From assembly GCA_032595675.1 (NCBI GenBank), contig JAVQMD010000001.1, positions 2,574,640 through 2,638,639 on the forward strand: DNA of 64,000 nucleotides, in the 5' to 3' direction. The translations under genes and the position numbers were made by a program. The DNA comes from Candidatus Electrothrix rattekaaiensis. GTDB taxonomy: Bacteria > Desulfobacterota > Desulfobulbia > Desulfobulbales > Desulfobulbaceae. Positions 63,296 to 64,000 of the stretch are shown here, piece by piece (within the stretch, counting starts at the first letter, position 1; each line of letters starts with the position of its first letter). The notes under the pieces were generated by a model. The model saw only the letters and a program-made list of their open reading frames with translations. It was not told the DNA's origin and did no database searches.

Positions 63296-63616
63296 ATGGA
63301 ATATATAGGGATAATTCTTTTAGTTATCGTTGCAGCTCTACTTTATGCAGAACCGTTCGGTGGCCTGATTAAATGCATAATGCGCAAGATAGGTCTCTAC
63401 GGCGATGAAAAATATCAGGAGAATGATGAACAATTTATTGGTTCTTACGCTGAGGTGTCAAAACCATTTCAGAAAGTTGGGACGTATTTTCAAGGGTATG
63501 TCAAACTCAATGGCGTTGAATGGAAGGCATTGTGTAGAATTGGTCAGTTATCATCAGGAACTCCTGTAATCATAAAAAATATATCTAATCTCACTTTAGA
63601 AGTTGAACCAAAATAA
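63296..63616 (+). CDS. Small NfeD-like membrane protein
   Basis: This is a 106-residue protein. One N-terminal membrane segment (YIGIILLVIVAALLYAEPFG) is followed by an OB-fold-like C-terminus (GSYAEVSKPFQKVGTYFQGY, then VEWKALCRIGQLSSGTPVII) as in NfeD proteins. Full NfeD has more membrane segments and a protease half. This is a short form. Partner stomatin genes are not adjacent. It lies 33 bases before the ABC gene and may share its transcript. Confidence 0.55.
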   Translation: MEYIGIILLVIVAALLYAEPFGGLIKCIMRKIGLYGDEKYQENDEQFIGSYAEVSKPFQKVGTYFQGYVKLNGVEWKALCRIGQLSSGTPVIIKNISNLTLEVEPK

Positions 63617-63649
63617 AAATATACCACCTCTTCTCAACACGCTGAGCCC

Positions 63650-64000
63650 ATGAAAAACATCCTGCAAATAAACAATCTACGCAAAACATTTGCCGATTTC
63701 ACAGCTGTTAACGGTATCAGCCTAGAAGCCAAGGCCGGTGAAATCTTCGGTTTTCTGGGACCGAACGGGGCCGGGAAAACCACCACCATTAAAATCCTCG
63801 CAGGTCTGCTGCAACCGGACAGCGGTAGCGTAATCATCAACGGAAATTCCCTTACAGAACAGCCTCTTGCCTGTAAGCAGGATACCGGCTATGTCCCGGA
63901 TCGTCCTTGGCTCTTTGAAAAGCTCACCGGCGGGGAATATCTCAAATTTGTGGCCAGCCTCTACAACTTACCCGAAGAGCAATTTAACGCCACCGCCCCG
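63650..64000 (+). CDS. ABC transporter ATP-binding protein, cut by window end
   Basis: I translated this from ATG 63650. It is open to the last base (117 codons). MKNILQINNLRKTFADFTAV leads to Walker A FLGPNGAGKTTTIKILAGLL and a Q-loop region (KQDTGYVPDRPWLFEKLTGG). It resembles the export-type or multidrug ABC ATPases (ABC-2 partners). Signature and Walker B lie beyond the window. Confidence 0.9.
   Translation, partial: MKNILQINNLRKTFADFTAVNGISLEAKAGEIFGFLGPNGAGKTTTIKILAGLLQPDSGSVIINGNSLTEQPLACKQDTGYVPDRPWLFEKLTGGEYLKFVASLYNLPEEQFNATAP

Overview
Identity. The window reads as chromosomal DNA of a Gram-negative bacterium, most likely a member of the Desulfobacterota (Desulfobulbales-like, possibly a cable-bacterium relative). 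This is inferred from a nifE gene behind a NifA/sigma-54 promoter, an OleA/OleB pair, the tig-clpP-clpX-lon and dnaG-rpoD-dprA blocks, and the density of toxin-antitoxin, caspase-like and STAND genes. No rRNA is present, so the assignment is tentative.

Layout. 1-8.2 kb is a worn region. It holds a partial TPR membrane protein, an RNase D-like exonuclease, YwbE, a caspase-like protein and a secreted metallo-beta-lactamase-fold protein, mixed with gene remnants (HD hydrolase, internally deleted GalT-like gene, GNAT, Fic-like C-terminus) and palindromic repeats. 8.4-22.5 kb carries a CZB protein, a DD-peptidase, an MFS permease, a Panacea-domain protein, a phosphatase/lipid-kinase fusion, a nuclease-like protein, oleA-oleB, a PilJ-domain protein and dprA. 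22.5-34.2 kb is mainly housekeeping: rpoD, dnaG, an M28 peptidase, an HD hydrolase, an aminotransferase, nifE and acs. 34.3-47 kb is accessory: a lactonase-like protein, an AAA ATPase-DUF4276 pair, hrpA with palindromic repeats inserted in frame, an NB-ARC/TPR STAND protein, a decayed UPF0175-PIN pair, and an HU-like DNA-binding protein behind a 23-bp repeat array.

About 47.3-52.66 kb looks like a small genomic island ending at the 3' end of tRNA-Asp. It holds a broken integrase, an orphan antitoxin, an AT-rich two-gene cassette of unknown function (second product with a possible HEPN-type motif), a probable toxin-antitoxin-chaperone (HigB-HigA-SecB-like) operon and a frameshifted MqsA-like antitoxin. 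52.6-64 kb returns to the core: tRNA-Asp, tRNA-Val, lon, clpX, clpP, tig, tRNA-Leu, two secreted proteins sharing a new-looking ~75-residue repeat (one fused to a DsbA-like domain), phoH, a HigBA pair, an NfeD-like protein and the start of an ABC ATPase.

How it fits together. Trigger factor, ClpXP and Lon form a proteostasis block. Primase, the main sigma factor and DprA form a macromolecular-synthesis block. The accessory stretches combine candidate phage-defence or stress modules (caspase, STAND, ATPase-TOPRIM-like pair, TAC) with decayed mobile DNA. The most promising undescribed items are the 48.3-49.8 kb cassette, the shared repeat domain at 59.5-61.4 kb, the HU-like gene with its phased repeats, and the in-frame palindromes in hrpA.
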